Shown here piece by piece: positions 33,399-49,559 of a stretch of DNA of 64,000 nt. This DNA is from Diatrype stigma (taxonomy: Eukaryota > Ascomycota > Sordariomycetes > Xylariales > Diatrypaceae). Both the position numbers and the translations under genes were made by a program. Numbering within the stretch: the stretch's first letter is position 1; each line of letters begins with the position of its first letter. The stretch covers positions 1 to 64,000 of the forward strand of contig JAKJXP020000138.1 in the NCBI GenBank assembly GCA_022225965.2, written 5' to 3'. The notes under the pieces are model-generated. The model was not told where the DNA came from, searched no databases, and worked only from the letters and a program-made list of their open reading frames with translations.

Positions 33399-34471
33399 AT
33401 GTCAGCATCACCCTCAACACACGTGGAGTACACCTTCCCCCTCGCCGGAAAGGTCGCCGTGGTGACAGGGGCATCGCGAGGCATCGGCGCTGGCGTCGCC
33501 ATAGAACTCGCCAGGCGAGGAGCAGCAACGGTACGTACACCCCTATCCATCTCCACCTACATACCTAGGTATTCATTCATCCACTCGATATCCACTCGAT
33601 CACAAACATCCAACGTGACCAGTAACCAGCTAGTCCAGGTAATCCTGACTGATTTAACTAACAGACCACCTAAAAACCACAGATCATCCTAGGTTACACA
33701 TCCCCTGGAAGCGAAGCCGACGTCCAGGCTCTCGCGTCCCGGATTCGCGCCCTCCCGCACCACCCCGCCGCGCATCCGTGCCGCGCGGACCTCGGCACCA
33801 TCGATGGTGCGGAAGTATTCGTGGCGGACCTGCTGGCCTGGTGGAAGGAGAAACGAGAGGAGGAAAATATCTCCAGGAGCAGTACCACCGCGCCTACCTC
33901 CCTTCCCCTCCACATCGACATTCTCGTCAACAACGCCGGCGTCGACGTCGTGCGCCCGCTCGCAGACATCAGCCCGGCCGACTTCGACTTTGTGTACGGC
34001 GTGAACGTGCGGGGTGTGATCCTGCTCACGCAGGCGCTCCTCCCACACTTCAACGCCGGCGGGCGCATCATCAACATCGGCTCCGTCGGTGCGCGCGCCG
34101 GCTTCAAGGCCATGAGCCTGTACTGCTCGTCTAAGGCGGCGCTGGAGGGCCTCACGCGCTGCTGGGCAGCCGAGCTGGGCGGCGATGGCACTACGGTCAA
34201 CTGTGTCAACCCGGGCCCGGTCCCCAGCGCCATGCTCGACGGCGTCCCGCCTGGGATCGTCGCCATGCAGAAGGCCTCTACGCCCGTCCAAAACCGTCTT
34301 GGTACTGTTGCCGAGATCGCTGGTGTTGTTGCGGCCCTGGCGGGGAGAGATGGCGCTTGGGTTAGTGGGCAGGTCATTTCAGCTAGTGGTGTAAGTTTTG
34401 TTGGGTTTCTTTTCTTCGTTTGTTTTCTCTTATCCCCTTCATCTCTTCTTTCTCGGTTGAGGGGCATTTGA
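33399..34471 (+). CDS. Short-chain dehydrogenase/reductase (classical SDR)
   Basis: An NAD(P)-dependent oxidoreductase of unknown substrate. Exon 1 is 33399-33530; exon 2 starts at 33683 after a GTACGT...CACAG intron. The cofactor motif TGASRGIG spans residues 23-30, followed by NNAGVD. The catalytic set is the Ser in INIGSVGA and YCSSK (Tyr-x3-Lys). NPGPV and SGQVISASG close the fold as usual. Right after SASG there is a GTAAGT donor (34390), so the true last exon may be a short one further on. The end given here is simply the stop of the unspliced frame, whose last 27 residues look intronic. The gene is convergent with the MFS gene and has no obvious cluster partner. Confidence 0.85.
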
Positions 34472-35091
34472 TATCTTCCCAAGACCCTGTCATCTTAAGA
34501 ATGCTATGTTGTTTCATACACATGAGTATTTGCTCGCTTGAGAGGGCCATGTTCTTTTGCTGGCCGGTTCCTTCCTGGCATTCGATTTGACTGACTGACT
34601 GACTGGCTCAAACACTGTGTAGGGCTGGGCTATGTACTGAGAGATAAGCTTGTCGATGACGGGTTTTGACTTGAGCAACCAGTACGAAGGCAGATAAGTA
34701 GCTGGTTTGATGAGAATTCGGGGTTTAGCTCGAAAATTGCTGGATGCGATCTTGGGGGTCAGGGAGATCAATAAATCACAGTATTGCTGTGAATATATGT
34801 ATATAACCAAGCTAGCCGGGATCATTAATAGTGATACTGCCATAAATCATTGAAAAAAATAAGGAGAGTCCCCTTTCCGGAAAAGAAAGATTTATGATAT
34901 AAATTGAAAAACCAATCACTTTGCCGTGTTCGAGCCCCTTTTCAGAAACCGTCTGTCTTTCTACGTAGCATTACTATTCATTGACGTTTTTCGTATAGGG
35001 TCCACTAGAAATAAAATCGATATATAATATCACCGAGATGTGTAAAGTGAGGCTTTAGGTCTCAGGAGATCCCGGTGCCTGGATTTATCCC
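34472..35091. other. Convergent spacer between SDR and MFS gene
   Basis: 620 bp of non-coding, fairly AT-rich sequence containing the two 3' ends and possibly the missing final exon of the SDR gene. A GACTGACTGACTGG microrepeat lies near 34590. Confidence 0.5.
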
Positions 35092-37505
35092 TTAATAGCC
35101 TTGGACCGTCGCCGCACTTCTCAACTTACGCTCCCAGAGTAGCAGTGAGCTGACGAGGACAACGACATTAAAGTACAACATTGTACGCATCTGCTCATTG
35201 TAACCATCGGCAAAAACCTCTCTTACTGTGTCTCGGGTCAAATCCGGTAAGGTGCTGATGTACTGGACAGATTCCGATATCTGACGAAGCTCCTCGGGCG
35301 TCAACAGGCCTTGCAGACGCGAGTTGACATAGTTGTTAAGAACGGTTGCACTAATACATATCAGCCAGGTGGCGCCAACGATAAAGCCCCATTGCGTTAC
35401 CTACCTGATGGCAAGCCCGATTGTCCCGCCCAATACTCGTACCTGTGTTATTGCTCCCATGGCCACGCCTGAGACATCAAATCAGTGATCAATACGTTGA
35501 TTTCGACGAGAAGTTTTCCAGCTTACCCAAGTCTGCTCTGTCGACGACCATGGGCGTGAAGATAAGAAGTGACACCAAACCCATCCCGAAGCCGAAACCC
35601 ATGATAACCTCGTACCCATACATCTCATTGCCACTGATGTAGTGCACAGAAATTGCTAGACCAAGACCGACCATCTGCAATGATGCGGCGAAGAGCAAGA
35701 GATAGAACGGGGGGAGCTTGAGCTTTGCAGCAAGCTGTCCTGCGACGGCGGTGGCCACAGGAGAGGCTAGCAATAACGGAAGCATCCGAATGCCCGCTTG
35801 GAAAGCCGAATGGCCGTCTACGGCTTGGAATCGCTGTGGAAGGTTGACGAGAACCGTCATGAAAGGTGGACCGGTAAAGAAAGCGATGCTGTACAGTGTC
35901 AGCCAATATTCTTTGATGATCAAGATAGCTGAAAGGAAAGGGATAATGGGGATAGAGAAACAGATAGGGGGAACTGACACGATGAGCGCCGCAAAGATCC
36001 GGTCCTTCATCAACCGCAGCGGAAAGACGGGCTCTTGACTGGAGCTTTCTCGGCCGACGAACCTCCCCCAAATGATAAACATGACGAAGAGAGCGGCGCC
36101 GATGATCAGACTGCTGAGGATGGCTGGACTGGCCCAGGCAAACCGGGAGCCGGCTTCTTCGAACGCGAAGACCACGAGGACGGAGGAACAGAGCAAGAGA
36201 GTGGCGCCCCCGATATCGAGACGGGCGAGAGAACCCCGCGACAGCTTAGCGCGAAGACCCGTCGTGCGTGTCGCCGACGAGGGGCGAGTTTCCGGGAAGT
36301 GGTTTGGCATAAAGAAGGCGATTAGCCCGGTAGCTATGACACCGGCTGGCGCACTGTTTGTCAAAGTTAGCCCAGCTTGCGATAATACTTTATGGCATTA
36401 TTGCTTCACTGACTTAAGCAGAAAGACCCAACGCCAGGACGAGTGATCATTGATGATTCCACCCAGCACCGGACCGAGAACCGAGCTCATCACCATAACC
36501 ATGGATGTGACGGCAATGAGGTTGCCCCATTTCTCCGGCGGCACCATTTCTGGTTGGATGACCGTTACCACTACAACAACTGTAGTCAGTAAATGATATT
36601 ACGGACGTCATGATAGGCATAGGAGTTCTCTGTGAACCCCATCTCCTCTGAATTGCACCCCCAAGTGACTCTCAGCCATGGAAGTTGCTTACTGGCGTAG
36701 ATCCCCGGCGCCTACACCTTGAAAGGCCCGGAATACGATACTGCACACACACATCAGTTGGGACAGCCCTAATAGGACACGGTGGACTTTACTCGGCTTA
36801 CAGGTGAACCATGTTGGAGATGGAGCCATAGATGATGGAGAAGACGGTGAAGAGGGCGAGCGCCAGTAGCAGAAGCCATTTTCGCCCGAGGACGTCGCTG
36901 AACTTTGCATATATAATCAGAAATCCTACAAGGATATATCTAGTTACTACGCAGAACAGACCAAAGTAATCCCCGGTGAAAAGGGAGATCTCTTGACTGA
37001 CCAGTGTAAGTGATGAGATAGGAAGTGACAACCCAATCTCTCAGATCGAAGCCTCCAAGAGCATTCGATATGGATATAAGAGATGTGCTGACGATGGTCG
37101 TCTCTAGAGTTGACAAGAGCAGCGATAGACATAGTCTGTGTTATATGGATGGCTATTAGTCTACATGAACGCACATGTACATATTGGGCATGCAGGGCTT
37201 TCTTTCAAGGAGAATGTATCGGGCTGGCGGAGACATAGAGGGGAGTGTCGCATACGCAAATGTCAGAGTATATATAATCTCCACCCTTTCAAGTAATCTC
37301 TTGTTGGCTGGACAGTTTCTGCAGCGGGCACATATTCGGTCTTCCCCTGAATATCAGCACCGGTAGCAGCGCCGGTCGCAACACTGCCCCCCTGATGCTC
37401 AGCCGGTGTGGCAGTCAATGTTGTTGCATGAGGGTCATGGTTCGTTGTAGTTTTAGCTGATGTGCTTATAGCATTGTCTTGGCTTGTCGGATTACTATTG
37501 GCCAT
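35092..37505 (-). pseudogene. MFS drug:H+ antiporter (14-TM, DHA2-like), frameshifted twice
   Basis: The nine exons expected from conservation are 37256-37505, 37002-37135, 36802-36925, 36693-36740, 36414-36579, 35979-36353, 35527-35888, 35405-35468 and 35092-35350, all with GT-AG borders. They total 1782 nt, an intact product of about 593 aa. Conserved blocks include TLETTIVSTSLISISNALG, SYLITYTGFLIIYAKFSDVLGRK, FRAFQGVGAG and GAITQVRVLGGTIGLAI. Two lesions break it. In exon 1, after GWRLYIL, two extra bases (or one missing) create an in-frame TGA at 37263-37265, exactly where the first helix (TFALCLSL) should continue. In exon 4, two bases are missing (or one is extra) in the G run between GVGAG and IYA. 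All other phases are perfect, so this is a recent pseudogene, a strain-specific lesion or assembly error. Confidence 0.8.
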
Positions 37506-40089
37506 ATTGTCGACATACGAAAGTTGCTGGGTGGATTGCCACTACGAGGAGACTTTCCCGGGTTTTCTTTTTCGGTATGGTACTTCAACTACCAATTCTT
37601 ATTATATGATGCTCCCCTTCGTTGTTTGCAATGTGTCTTTTGCAAGCAGCTTTGCAGGCAACTCACCCGGGGCTGGCAGAAGCTGAAATGACCCCCCCCC
37701 CCCCCCTGGATTGGCAGCGGCGCAGCCTAGGAAATAAAGGGGTTATGCAGAAATGCCCCTGGGAACTTGTAGTGCTTACTTCAGACTCTACTTACTCTAT
37801 CTCGGCGACTTTGTGAGTTCAACATCACATTTGGCTTTGGACAAATACTATAAGAGACTATACAAAACATTCAATTTGCACAGTCTCCTATTCATCCCAA
37901 TTACTTATCAGCATTTGTCCTTTTGTCGATAACCACTTGAAAGCCAGGCACATCGCTTGTTAGCCAACTTAACTACCTGCGCCTTGCATAGACTATGCCG
38001 ATTTTCCATTATAAGGAGGGTAAGAAGTACCTAGGCAGTTATGTGCGTTATTCAGTTGACTGGATGATGTCTGCGTATCAGCACTTCGATACTGGATTGA
38101 TACTGGATACATAGGTACCGATATAGCAACACTGATGGACTTGGATGAGGCAATAGTGGCATATTTACGAGGGAGGAAATTATGGTTTACGAAGCGTTGT
38201 GGCTGAGCAGCATTTATCATTCGTATAATCCAACCCTAAAGGCTTCTAGGTTGTTATTTATGTAAGTTCTCTACCATGTAGGTTTCTGTACATAATAGCT
38301 ACATTATATAATCCGTTCTATGCCTACTGATAAGAGGCACAACGCATTCGACAGCTGCGGGGTAGAATCTGAACTAAACCCCGCCCCTGGCAAGCTTGTA
38401 CTGAGGAGGTATCAGTATACATACCTACATAAGTTCTATACCGACAACTGCGAGCTGCTATTCCATACCCTTGGCATATATCTATCTCCTCCTCTTCTTC
38501 TGCTTCTGTTTCTTCTTCTTGCTCCAGATATAGTTACAGGCATTCTAGTAAAAGGCCAAAAGCGGATGGATCTTGTTTCTTGCAATCCAAGCTGAAATCT
38601 GAGGCTGAGCGAGGGCTAACGTTACATTTTTGTTTCAGGGGCACTTCAGATTGATGTTAGTGTAGCACATGGATGCTCCTGTTGCTCCTCCATTTTCGGG
38701 TATTAGCGTAGCCGCTGAAGATATCTGAGCTTTCAGGGCCCCGGGGCTCCATGGCACTACGGGAATGACTACCTGGGTATGTAGGTATTGTACATACATA
38801 CACGTACCTTGGAAGGATGCAGTGGCAACTTGGATGGCTGGACTACCTACGACTTATAGGTATGCTGTTATTTAGAGATCCAGACGTAACAAATTTGGAG
38901 ATTTGATGCCTGCAAGCTTGTGCCGTAATCCGAGACTTGTTCTCTGAAGTGTTGCTGGGCACTACAATACATTGGACCACTAATAACTGGCGCCTTTGAA
39001 GGCAATGTCATGAACTTCCAATCAGCGCCTGGCCGCTTAGACACACCCTAGACCCCTGGCCAAGTCTTTCTCTACCAAGGAAGTTTCCCTACTAACTACC
39101 TACATATGTATGTAGGTAGACAGAGGCGCTAACCACACCACTAAACACTCCTAATAACACCAAGCATACAAACTAACTATCGCCTACGGTTTCGCTACAT
39201 CCACTGGGGAGCATTGAAACAACCCCCCCATTGGCCCCCTTCCACTTCCATACAGTCGACAGCCCAAGGCCAGCTGGTTCTTTGACATTGCATCTCTATT
39301 GATATGATCAACCAAATATACCGACCGTATGGGCTTTCAAGTACCTAGTCTAACGATAACTGACGAACAAACAACTCGACCCAAACAACTTCACCTCTGA
39401 CCTACAGGAGAACACCACGGGAGAACACTACAGCCTGCCACATACTACGCAGCTACGGTACCTACATTACGCACTGCATGCCACCTACCCAGCTACCTAC
39501 CCAGCTGCCTACCCAGCTGCCTACCCAGCTGCCGAACACCTAAGCGACCAGGACCGACATGACCTTTTGAGGCTTTACCTCCTACTTCGTTTCGTACCTT
39601 CACACCGACCATCATCCACTCTCATCTTTCACCTCTCACACCTCTCACACCTCTCCCTGTCTTTCCGTCCTGCTTCTCACTTTCTTGTTCCTACGCACCT
39701 TGTCTTCCGTGTTTTCCACACCATCATTTGTCTCACTGCGTATGATTATGATTTAGTGCCAACGACCTGTCTGGTCATCCTACACCTACATACTTCTATC
39801 CAGCCAGCCTACCTCTGTATCGTACTGCCCTATAGTACTTGCCTACTTGCCTACTCGCCTAGGTGCCTACCCAACTTGACCCCCACCTGACTTCCCATCT
39901 GCCATTCACCTCCATCTCCTGCTTACATCAACGGCATATTGGGTATCTTTGGGTATCTCCATCTTCTCTTCTCGTCCTCCCCGAACACGGCGACCGGACA
40001 CGTGCCTGCCTACCTGACCGACGCGCACACGAACCTTTCCACGAACCGTCTTTCTGCGAGTAGCTATAAGGAAGCTTACACATCGCAAC
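37506..40089. other. Divergent intergenic region upstream of SCH9
   Basis: 2.6 kb between the divergent MFS gene and SCH9. It holds a run of 14 C (37691-37706), TACATA/TAGGTA microsatellite fragments near 38780-38810 and 39100-39120, a 12-bp tandem array (39485-39532) and very short upstream ORFs in the probable SCH9 leader (39559-39570, 39742-39756). The 39570-40089 part is strongly pyrimidine- and CCTAC-rich. No further gene is seen. Confidence 0.5.
39485..39532. repeat. Four tandem copies of a 12-bp unit (CTACCCAGCTGC) upstream of SCH9
   Basis: Four direct copies, the first with one mismatch (CTACCCAGCTAC), contain the E-box-like CAGCTG word. They lie about 560 bp upstream of the SCH9 ATG, in the promoter or distal leader. 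Confidence 0.9.
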
Positions 40090-42480
40090 ATGTCGTGGAA
40101 GCTTACCAAGAGTAAGTCGGGGCTCTCAAGCCCTTCTATGTTGATGCTTGCCCTTCCTCCCCCAAGATTGCAGATACAGATGGTTTGGGACTTCACAGAT
40201 TTGTCGATACGTAGCTTATCGTGTCGCACGCTCTTGACCATTATACCCATACCTACGTGCTATCCCTCTTGCATTTCCATCTTATCCTTTCTTCCCAAAT
40301 GCCTTGTAGCAGCTTCTCGCAGCTATCCCACCACCTATATCTACGTGGAAATAGACGAAATCCACTGGCCGAAGGGACTATCACTAATCATTGTGACACA
40401 ACTAGAGCTAAAGGACACCCACCTGGGACCTCTGTCCGGGTTCTCCCGTAACCCTTCCACCTCCACCATAACAGACAAGGACGAGAAGACACCCATCGCC
40501 ACATCGACAACACCGACTCCTAGCGATAATGCCATCGGTGAGAAGACCCCCTGACCGTAACTTGTTTGGCTACTTGTTCCGTTCTGCTTTTCCTTGACCT
40601 TACCCAGTTCGACTTGCTAATATATATCAACCAAATCCAGCTGCCTCAGAAGCCTTGGTACAAGAGCCCATCATCAAGCCCCCGAAGCCGGGTATCCTCG
40701 TCGTCACCCTCCACGAAGGGCATGGTTTCTCCCTGCCAGAACAACATCGAAACGCCTTTAGTTCCCAACATGCCGGGGGTTCAATGTCGACAGGGAATGC
40801 CTTGAGCGGTGCGGGATCCGTACGACCCGGCTCGTCACAACGACCCGGCTCCTTTATGAATGGCGGCAGGCCACAGACATCCGCTGGCGGGTTCTCCGGC
40901 ATTCCTTCAAACCACGGCCGGATCTCTAGTAAATATCTGCCGTATGCCCTCTTGGATTTTGACAAGATGCAGGTTTTCGTCAACTCGGTTTCCGGAAACC
41001 CTGAGAACCCCTTGTGGGCAGGGGACAATACCCAATACAAGTTTGATGTTTCCCGAGTCACTGATCTAAACGTCCATCTGTACGTTCGCAACCCTAACGC
41101 CCCCCCGGGAGCGGGCCGAAGCCAGGATATCTTTATCGGTGTCGTTCGGATCGCTCCCAGATTCGAGGACAAGCACACATTTGTAGAAGATCCCAAAGCG
41201 AGCAAGAAAGATCGTGAGAAGGCGGCGGCAGAGTTTGCCCACCGAGAGAAGGAGCTCGGTCATACTGGAGTGGACTGGGTCGACGTACAGTATGGTAGTG
41301 GCAAGCTCAAGATCGGCGTCGAGTACGTCGAGAACCGTGCGGGTAAGCTCAAGATTGAGGACTTCGAGCTGCTCAAAGTGGTCGGGAAGGGCAGCTTCGG
41401 CAAAGTCATGCAGGTCCGCAAGAAAGATACTAGCCGTATCTATGCACTCAAGACGATCCGAAAGGCCCACATCATCTCTCGATCCGAAGTTGCTCACACC
41501 CTCGCCGAACGATCGGTTCTCGCCCAGATTAACAATCCGTTTATCGTGCCACTGAAGTTTACCTTCCAGTCACCAGAGAAACTGTATTTCGTTCTGGCCT
41601 TCGTCAACGGTGGCGAGCTGTTCCATCACCTGCAGAAGGAGCAGCGTTTTGACGTCAACCGGGCCAGATTCTACACGGCCGAGCTTCTCTGCGCCCTCGA
41701 ATGCTTGCATGGGTTCAACGTCATCTACCGAGATCTGAAGCCCGAGAATATCTTGCTTGACTACCAAGGTCACATTGCACTTTGCGATTTTGGTCTATGT
41801 AAGCTGGACATGAAGGACGAAGACCGAACTAACACATTCTGCGGCACCCCCGAATACCTGGCACCGGAACTGCTGATGGGCCAGGGATACAACAAGACGG
41901 TGGATTGGTGGACACTGGGAGTTCTCCTTTATGAGATGTTGACGGGACTCCCACCTTTCTACGATGAGAATACGAACGAGATGTATCGAAAGATTCTCTC
42001 GGAACCCCTACATTTCCCCGGAGCGGATGTGGTGCCCCCCGCCGCCAAGGATCTACTCTCGAAGCTGCTGAACCGGGATCCCGCGGAACGATTGGGAGCG
42101 AACGGTAGTGCCGAGATCAAGGCGCACCCATTTTTCCACGCAATCGACTGGCGAAAGCTCCTGCAGCGCAAGTACGAGCCGACATTCAAGCCCAATGTGG
42201 TAAGTGAAGTCTCCGAAGGCCATGCCCCTTGCCATACGTGTGTCTTAGGTTGGGTTGCTGACTATTACTATAGGTTGACGCCCTCGACACGGCCAACTTC
42301 GACCCCGAGTTCACATCGGAAGCACCGCAAGACTCATACGTCGAAGGGCCCGTTCTGTCGGAGACGATGCAGAACCAGTTTGCCGGTTTCAGTTATAACC
42401 GGCCGATTGCAGGGCTCGGCGATGCAGGTGGCAGTGTCAAGGACCCTTCGTTTGTTGGAAGCATTCAGGACCGGCGTTAG
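40090..42480 (+). CDS. SCH9: AGC serine/threonine kinase Sch9 with N-terminal C2 domain
   Basis: A nutrient- and stress-signalling kinase downstream of TORC1, functionally akin to S6K/Akt. Exons 40090-40111, 40406-40537, 40641-42199 and 42274-42480 give 639 aa; the first exon encodes only MSWKLTK plus one base. A C2-like domain spans about residues 65-270 (PGILVVTLHEGHGFSLP to LKIGVEYV). The kinase domain shows GKGSFG from 300, K322, the YRDLKPEN Asp416, DFG Asp434 and T-loop T450 in TNTFCGTPEYLAPE. The C-terminal hydrophobic motif is FAGFSY, with phospho-acceptor S611, expected to be the TORC1 target. Length and order match fungal SckA/Sch9. Two minimal upstream ORFs and a tandem repeat precede it. 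Confidence 0.95.
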
Positions 42481-46526
<4,046 letters not shown>

Positions 46527-47750
46527 AGGTGTGAGACGTCCCTGGATCCGGCTTGGACCGGGAAGGGGGCGAAATTGTAAGTGAAACGAATGAAACGAAC
46601 GAGCTATGTTAGGTATCAGGGAAGGCAGACATGATTGATTGGAACGGGTCGGATCGGGTCGGCGCGAATGGGGATAGGCAGGGAGTGACCATCCAAAAGG
46701 TTACTCACCCACCCATCACATAACTCAGAGACAGCAAAAACATATGCGCGATGGTTTCCTGGGTTAGTAGTGTCTGTTAGCTTAGTAAGGTACTTAGGGG
46801 TTATAGTCCAGTAACAGTTATAATGCATGCGTGCTTGTACAATTAAGACGATACGATACATAAGATGACACGGGCGTTCCCCCCCCTGGAAGAGGTTTCG
46901 AACGAGAGGTCTATATTCCTTGATAGTTTGCAAGTCGGCTACCGTGTAGATTTGGTCGTTGGTGTCCGCCTCGGGGCGAAAGCATCGGTTAGCTCAGTAA
47001 ATAAATAGGTTGCTGGTTTGTACGCCGTAACAGAGGTCTTGCCAGTCAGTATATGTGCAGAGCAGTTGAAACCTGACCATGACGACGACTTAACATGCCG
47101 ATTATTTCATCCCCGAGGTGGGGTCTACCCCTTAATCAATACCCGTTTGGCTGATCCCGGACCCGCACCGATTGGCTAAGCCGGGAACTAATATAGAAAC
47201 ATGTGCCAAGTGGTTCGCGGCGCTTCGGCAGTCTTCCGCTTCGGCAGTCTTCCGCTTCGGCAGTCTTCCGATATATAACCGCACTGCCCACGGGAATACT
47301 GGTCATGAATTGACTGACTCGACTGCATTAGGGAGGCAGTCAGGCAGGGCAGAGATGACGGGAAACAATACCCTGGCTAGTATTCTCGGTTCTATCATTT
47401 GAACGACACGAGAATCCCGATACGTGAGCATCTGACTCGCTCTTGCTTCTCCGTCTTTTCTGAAGAAGAAGCTAGATATATCCGACATTGCTTTCGGGCG
47501 TCTCCCATGCAACCAGAAAGCACAAATGGTGGACGGACAGATATCAAACATGGTCTATAAGCGGTGAACATTCGTTCCATTTATACGAGGACACTTCTAT
47601 GTAGTAAAGAAAGTACTCTTGCAATTTGATTCAGAGCTGTACTTTAGTGAAGATGATACAGCATCCCACAGTGATGTGCTCCGGCACTGGCTCTTCTCTC
47701 CCCCCTAACTGTATGTGCCTACTAATACATGATCAGCGCACTCAATTGTC
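46527..47750. other. Convergent spacer between PGI and the CmcJ-like gene
   Basis: 1.2 kb non-coding. It contains three perfect tandem copies of a 16-bp unit (47223-47270) and otherwise only short ORFs without protein character. Confidence 0.55.
47223..47270. repeat. Three perfect tandem copies of CTTCGGCAGTCTTCCG
   Basis: Three identical 16-bp units lie head to tail with no spacer in a convergent intergenic region. Perfect identity points to recent expansion. Confidence 0.95.
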
Positions 47751-48750
47751 TTAGTCCCTATCAAACGGATGGAACACCAAGGCCCTGACTTCGATGCTCT
47801 GCCTCGCAGGGATATCGGGGCCCGAGGAAGGATCCTCGAACGCCGTGTGCGGAATGCGTCGCGCCCTCCCGTCCGTCTTGCTGTCGAAACACTTGATCAG
47901 CAGCACCTCCTCCGGGGTGAGCCCGTACTTGTAGTACCACCGGTGCGTCGGGTTGTGCTTGACGGCGAACGTCTCGCCCTTGCGGTCCGGGTAGATCAGC
48001 CCCACGGGCTGCAAGTCGTCCTCGGCCACCGAGCGGGCGTCCGCTACGGCCAGCGGGTCCCGCAGTACCGGCTTGATCGGCCGCCACACGTTGATAATCT
48101 GCACGCGGCCCTTGAGCAGCTCGGCCGCCTCCTCGGCCGGCAGGTGGTGCGGCACCCGCGACAGGGACGCCTCGTACGTCTGGTCGATGTGCACGCGCTG
48201 CACGGGCCCGCGCCTTCCCGGGTCGGTCGGGTCTGCGGACTTCTGCCGGATCGTGTGGTCAAAAATGAAGACCTTGGATGCTCCAGTGCTAAGTAACCAT
48301 TAGTCAGCCATTAATCACGCAATATACAAAACAGTTGAGTGAAAGCAAAGCTCGCTTGGCCGGTAGCAAGCTACGTGCTTCGCTTTGGAACACTTACACA
48401 TCCTTCAATAACTGCTCCGTCTCTGGGTAGTACACCGCCTTGATGTGCGCCTCGTCGGCGAAGTCCTTCTCCTGCGCAACATGGGACACGACTTGGAAAC
48501 CCTGCTTGTCGAGCGAGAACTCGGACTCGCTTCCGGTGATGTCCGTAATATGTACCTGCTGCGTGTCCACGGGTCGCTCGTAGGTCTCCGGGCGATCTAC
48601 GTACGTCGGATGGGGCGGCGAGCCATCCGCGTTCGGCTTGTGGTAGTTCAAGACAGTATCAACGTCGTGCCGCTTCACCGGAGCGGCTTCAGCCAAGCTG
48701 GCGATACTAGTCGGAAGCACAGTCGGTGGCTGGGCGTGGAGGGTAGCCAT
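47751..48750 (-). CDS. CmcJ/AsaB-like hydroxylase/methyltransferase-family protein
   Basis: Exons 48398-48750 and 47751-48288 (minus strand) give 296 aa, joined by a GTAAGT...TTAG intron that restores LLKDVTGASKVFIFDHTIR. It belongs to the fungal family annotated as CmcJ-like (cephamycin 7-alpha-methoxylation protein) or AsaB-like hydroxylase/desaturase, thought to adopt a 2-oxoglutarate/Fe(II)-type fold. Family blocks are AVYYPETEQLL, HIDQTYEASLSRV, NVWRPIKPVLRDPLAV, KHNPTHRWYYKYGLTPEEVLLIKCFDS and HTAFEDP. The His residues in VHIDQ and in HTAFEDP are candidate metal ligands. It lies 809 bp downstream of, and on the same strand as, a methionine-permease-like gene. The substrate is unknown. 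Confidence 0.85.
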
Positions 48751-49559
48751 GGTATCGATTTTTCAGTAACGGTGTATTCAGTGAATATTGAGCTTTTGAT
48801 GTGAATGGCGATACAAGTAGATTATATCACTTCTGTCTCCGCTTTCCATGATGTAAGGGATGGGGGTAAAGATTCACGTATATATAGACTGGAGAGATAG
48901 CCATGGGTGTCTTCTCCAAACCCTTGAGGTCACAATTGTAATCATAGGTCGCCCCACAAAGCACGCAATTTCCATCGGCATCTTGCGAAAGCCGCTGGAT
49001 CATGTCGATTCATGCTTACCGGCATTGCGATGCATCGGCTTATAAATCAGGGAATCGATTTTTCAGCAAGTCGGGTCAACTTTGGTTGTTTAGCAGCTAC
49101 AACTAGTAATAAGGAACAACTCTGGAATCCGATTTGACCACAAGAGAAGGCTTGCAATGCATGCCGCAATATACCTGCTCGGGCTATTGGATACCCTATC
49201 GTGCGGGGGGATATCTGAGAAAAGGCATTACCTAGTAGGTAGTTGGATCTTTGTGATACTGGCCAAGTGGAACATTCAAAGCAAGTATTTCTTTGGTTGG
49301 AACGATTTCGGTACGAACCAAGTACTTGATAACACCACATTCTCTGGTAGAAGGTCGTTCTCCGCGAACGTGTTATCGTCCTTTCGTGCTGATTGCACAT
49401 TTCCATTAAGCCCCTGCCACGGTAAGGTATTGGGTATGAGGGCACGCTTCTACGATACGGTATCGGTTCTCTCCAATACCCGTTTAACTTTGTCGTTGTG
49501 CTGATTTCTAATCTACGAAGACAGCAGAGCAGCAGTTAGATGTAATATACATGATTTGA
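48751..49559. other. Spacer between CmcJ-like gene and permease
   Basis: 809 bp containing the promoter of the CmcJ-like gene and the 3' end of the permease gene. No additional gene is supported; the overlapping 115- and 132-codon ORFs lack codon bias and motifs. Confidence 0.55.

Noticed and set aside
33689..34482. 200- and 262-codon minus-strand ORFs over the SDR exon
   Set aside because: Complement of the SDR coding frame; the plus strand carries complete SDR catalytic motifs.
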